Shown here piece by piece: positions 62,008 through 64,000 of a stretch of 64,000 nucleotides of DNA. Position numbers and translations under genes: made by a program. Source of the DNA: Roseomonas aeriglobus. Its GTDB lineage: Bacteria; Pseudomonadota; Alphaproteobacteria; Sphingomonadales; Sphingomonadaceae. The notes under the pieces are model-generated. The model was not told the origin of the DNA and made no database searches. It was given only the letters and a program-made list of their open reading frames with translations. How positions within the stretch are numbered: position 1 is the first letter of the stretch; every line of letters begins with the position of its first letter. The stretch covers positions 682,001 through 746,000 of the forward strand of contig JAFHKN010000002.1 in NCBI GenBank assembly GCA_016937575.1, read 5' to 3'.

Positions 62008-62454
62008 TCAAAAGCAGCAGGCCTGGACCAGGATTCCATCCTGCCCGTCCTTCAAAATGTAAGAGACACCGCCACCCCGGTAGTCCTCGACCTCACGCCT
62101 CGGCAAAAACCAGCGGGATCGTCGGCAACAGTCATCGACTATTTGCCTGAATTCCTCAATTGTAACATGCGGCGGTCGTTTCGCGCAAGCGTGAATATGC
62201 CACATGCCGCCGTAACTTCTTTCAAGTACGGTAATATTGGGGATGATGCGCTTTCTGCGACGAAGTTTGCGCTTACCATATAGGCGACGATTTACCTCAT
62301 TCCAAAAGCCTTTCATGGCCCTTTCGTAGGCTAAATACGAACCAGGAATGAAGCTAGACATGTCGTTCTGGATGCCTTGCCTGACAGTCAAAACAATCCA
62401 GGTATTTGGATTAACTTTTTTTTCTAGTTCTTCGATATGTTTAGTTTTCATCAA
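62008..62454 (-). CDS. Small HUH-type rolling-circle Rep-like protein
   Basis: A 148-residue protein with the three-motif order of HUH endonucleases: motif 1 WIVLTV (residues 19-24), motif 2 MWHIHACAK with His86 and His88, motif 3 VSYILKDG with candidate catalytic Tyr132 and Lys135. This fits single-tyrosine replication or mobilization initiators of small plasmids and phages. It is short, and no helicase domain is present. ATG 62454 (MMK) is used. It is encoded against the integrase direction within the mobile segment. Activity is inferred from motifs only. Confidence 0.6.
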   Translation of the reverse strand: MMKTKHIEELEKKVNPNTWIVLTVRQGIQNDMSSFIPGSYLAYERAMKGFWNEVNRRLYGKRKLRRRKRIIPNITVLERSYGGMWHIHACAKRPPHVTIEEFRQIVDDCCRRSRWFLPRREVEDYRGGGVSYILKDGQDGILVQACCF

Positions 62455-62675
62455 ATAATCATTTTTACATATACCGCTTGTTAGTCTTATTATCTTTTTC
62501 TGCGACGCGGCGAAAGTCGTAATACGTAAGCGAGACGTGGCCGTCCAGGCTATTTATTTTACGCTGCCCGCCTGGCGTATGGTGACGCTATCTTGTATAC
62601 GGACAACCGCCGCGAATGTTTTGACGAACGCCTGTGGTCGGCTCGTGTTCGGCTTTGGAAAGGACATGCGACTAA

Positions 62676-63214
62676 ATGGCGAACCTCAACCATATTGATC
62701 GCGCAACCGAACTAACCGTCGCCTGGTTGTCCAATCCTTCGACACGGGCTGGGATGGAAGACGTGAAGGCATTCCTTTCGTCGATGAACAGGGCGGTTGC
62801 AGATTTGTCGGTGCCATCGGCGCCAGCCGTCGAGGAAACCGAAAAGGCCTATGAACCGGCGGTGTCGGTGCGCAAGTCGCTAGCCAACGCGAATTTCATC
62901 GTCAGCATGATCGATGGGAAAACTACAGGACACTGAAGCGGCATCTGACGGCAAATGGCCTAACCCCTGCCGAGTATCGTCGGCGGTATGGCCTGAAGGC
63001 TGATTACCCGATGACAGCCCCCAGCTACTCCGACGCCCGCAAGGCGATGGCGAAGAAAATTGGCCTTGGGCGTAAGCCGGGTCAGTCACCGAAGAAGGCT
63101 GATGCCGGCGATAACGGTGCGGTCGGCAAAGCTAGCAGAAAGTCCGGTTCGACTAAGTCGGTTGCAGCCGCAAGGGCGGCAGCAAAGGCTCATTTGGGTG
63201 GTGCTAGTGAATAG
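62676..63214 (+). pseudogene. MucR/Ros family regulator, frameshifted
   Basis: The first part (62676-62922) encodes AVSVRKSLANANFIVSMIDGK, and the next frame continues NYRTLKRHLTANGLTPAEYRRRYGLKADYPMTAPSYSDARKAMAKKIGLGRK, ending at 63214 after a basic tail. A run of four A at 62919-62922 would need one more A to restore a 179-residue MucR-type protein. The zinc-finger cysteine expected near SMIDGK is replaced by Ser, so it may belong to a zinc-free MucR branch. As written, the DNA-binding part is lost from the main frame. Confidence 0.8.
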
Positions 63215-63405
63215 GTCGTTTTAAGGCCCGTACAGCGTGCTTGAAGTGAAAGTGGGGCAACACCTACCAGAACGTCCAAATCGCGCTGTACGAGGCTGTC
63301 AAAGGCTAGAATCGCCATGTCAGATTGCAAGGGGCTGATTCTGTAAGCCGGACTGGCAGAAAACGCCCCAATTGCAGACATGCGGCCGACTAGCGATAAG
63401 GAAGC

Positions 63406-63825
63406 ATGGACGTCTATGTCGAAGCGGCAACCGCCTTGTTCTCCCGTTTGGCTAAACAGCATGCGCTCAGCTACGAGGTAAACATCGATAGCCCGTTCGA
63501 AGCGCTGTGGACGTTCCCCAACCAAAGAAACCTCTTAATGCCCGTCACGCTCGGATCGCGGAGTGACGAATTGAGTTTCGGTGTGGCCGACTTCTGGTCG
63601 GATTTATTCCCCTTCGAAGAAGCGGCCCCTCTCCTTGAGCGGATTTTTGAGGCATGGATGAGGGGTGATGCGCGGGTCGTAAAAGTGCCCTTGGGGGGCC
63701 GAGCCCTTCAACTTCGAGATGGCGATAAATGGGTAACAACCTACCGCGCCAATTGCCTCCTTCCGGTTCCACGTAACCCCAAGCAAGTCATTGCAAACCT
63801 CGCGGTCCCAGCGGCCTCTGGATGA
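63406..63825 (+). CDS. Hypothetical protein
   Basis: A 139-residue protein that I do not recognise. It has no signal peptide or membrane helix. Visible features: AATALFSRLAKQHALSYEV, an aromatic segment FGVADFWSDLFPFEEAAPLLERIFEAWMRGD, and VIANLAVPAASG at the end. Base composition is closer to the chromosome than that of the integrase region, so it may be host rather than element DNA. Confidence 0.5.
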   Translation: MDVYVEAATALFSRLAKQHALSYEVNIDSPFEALWTFPNQRNLLMPVTLGSRSDELSFGVADFWSDLFPFEEAAPLLERIFEAWMRGDARVVKVPLGGRALQLRDGDKWVTTYRANCLLPVPRNPKQVIANLAVPAASG

Positions 63826-63848
63826 CGTCTTCCGCCCAATGGCGGACA

Positions 63849-64000
63849 TTACCCCTCGACGCGCAGAAGCTGACTGGGGAAGGCGGTCGCCAACGATAGC
63901 GCTTCCTCGACCGGAGCGCTCAGCCATCGGTCAAAATCCTCATCATGCAAAATGACGGGGATCGCCTTCGGATGGATCGCGCCAACCACATGCCCTTCAG
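63849..64000 (-). CDS. SOS-response-associated peptidase (YedK/HMCES), C-terminal part (partial)
   Basis: Fifty codons at the window edge, read on the minus strand and ending at TAA 63849-63851. HPKAIPVILHDEDFDRWL matches the C-terminal signature of SRAP proteins, which crosslink to abasic sites in single-stranded DNA; it is followed by the AP-site domain tail (FPSQLLRVEG). The catalytic Cys2 and most of the protein lie outside the window. Confidence 0.75.
   Translation of the reverse strand, partial: EGHVVGAIHPKAIPVILHDEDFDRWLSAPVEEALSLATAFPSQLLRVEG

Noticed and set aside
1..64000. CRISPR array
   Set aside because: No regularly spaced direct repeats were seen anywhere in the window.
1..64000. 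Insertion sequence with transposase
   Set aside because: No transposase-like open frame or terminal inverted repeats with target duplication were recognised; the integrase element is the only mobile DNA supported.

Overview
The window is a stretch of high-GC alphaproteobacterial chromosome, most likely from a Sphingomonas-like member of the Sphingomonadales. This rests on gene content: four TonB-dependent receptors, a FecI/FecR unit, HWE-family kinase signalling, a NodT-type RND efflux operon, an iron-sulfur photolyase of the PhrB type and a MucR-family regulator. It was judged by reading the sequence; no database search was run.

Layout. 0-1.1 kb: tail of a family 2 glycosyltransferase and an overlapping ChbG/HpnK deacetylase. 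1.1-5 kb: ECF sigma factor, FecR anti-sigma factor and a TonB receptor with an STN signalling domain. 5-7 kb, reverse: a YghU-type glutathione transferase and a SAM methyltransferase. 7.1-11.5 kb: a tightly overlapping light-signalling operon (LOV protein, CheB-CheR-PAS-HWE kinase, single-domain response regulator), followed by an ABC1 kinase, a frameshifted SDR gene and an FeS photolyase. 15.5-20 kb: secreted S1 protease, quinone-oxidoreductase-like enzyme, NmrA-like protein and a divergent LysR. 20-24 kb: multi-PAS hybrid kinase and a TetR regulator. 24.2-30.9 kb: TetR-type operators and an RND tripartite pump operon with a small extra protein. 31-37.3 kb: glycine-zipper stress-like protein; TonB receptor, MFS dicarboxylate permease and small HTH protein; opposite them the remnant of a DctB-like sensor. 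37.2-40.2 kb: cupredoxin-like protein and a frameshifted GGDEF-EAL protein. 40.4-50.3 kb: a Csu-type chaperone-usher pilus operon and a phosphorelay locus (Hpt, LuxR-type regulator, CHASE3 hybrid kinase, single receiver, hemerythrin-like protein). 50.5-54.6 kb: LysR/aldo-keto reductase pair and Rrf2/flavoprotein pair. 54.7-57.7 kb: a zinc module (ZnuD-like receptor, SmtB-type repressor, 56-residue metallothionein). 57.7-59.8 kb: siderophore receptor. 60.2-63.2 kb: an AT-richer mobile segment with integrase, AlpA, a small HUH-type Rep-like protein and a frameshifted MucR gene. The right edge holds a hypothetical gene and the end of an SRAP (YedK/HMCES) gene.

The most interesting points are the light-signalling operon lying near a photolyase with all four cluster cysteines, the compact zinc module with readable operators, the small integrated element with a possible rolling-circle initiator beside an iteron-like AT-rich tract, and a series of damaged genes. 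Three of these each need exactly one extra base in a short homopolymer to restore full length, which suggests either assembly errors or real phase variation or decay. A fourth, the DctB-like sensor, looks like a true deletion.
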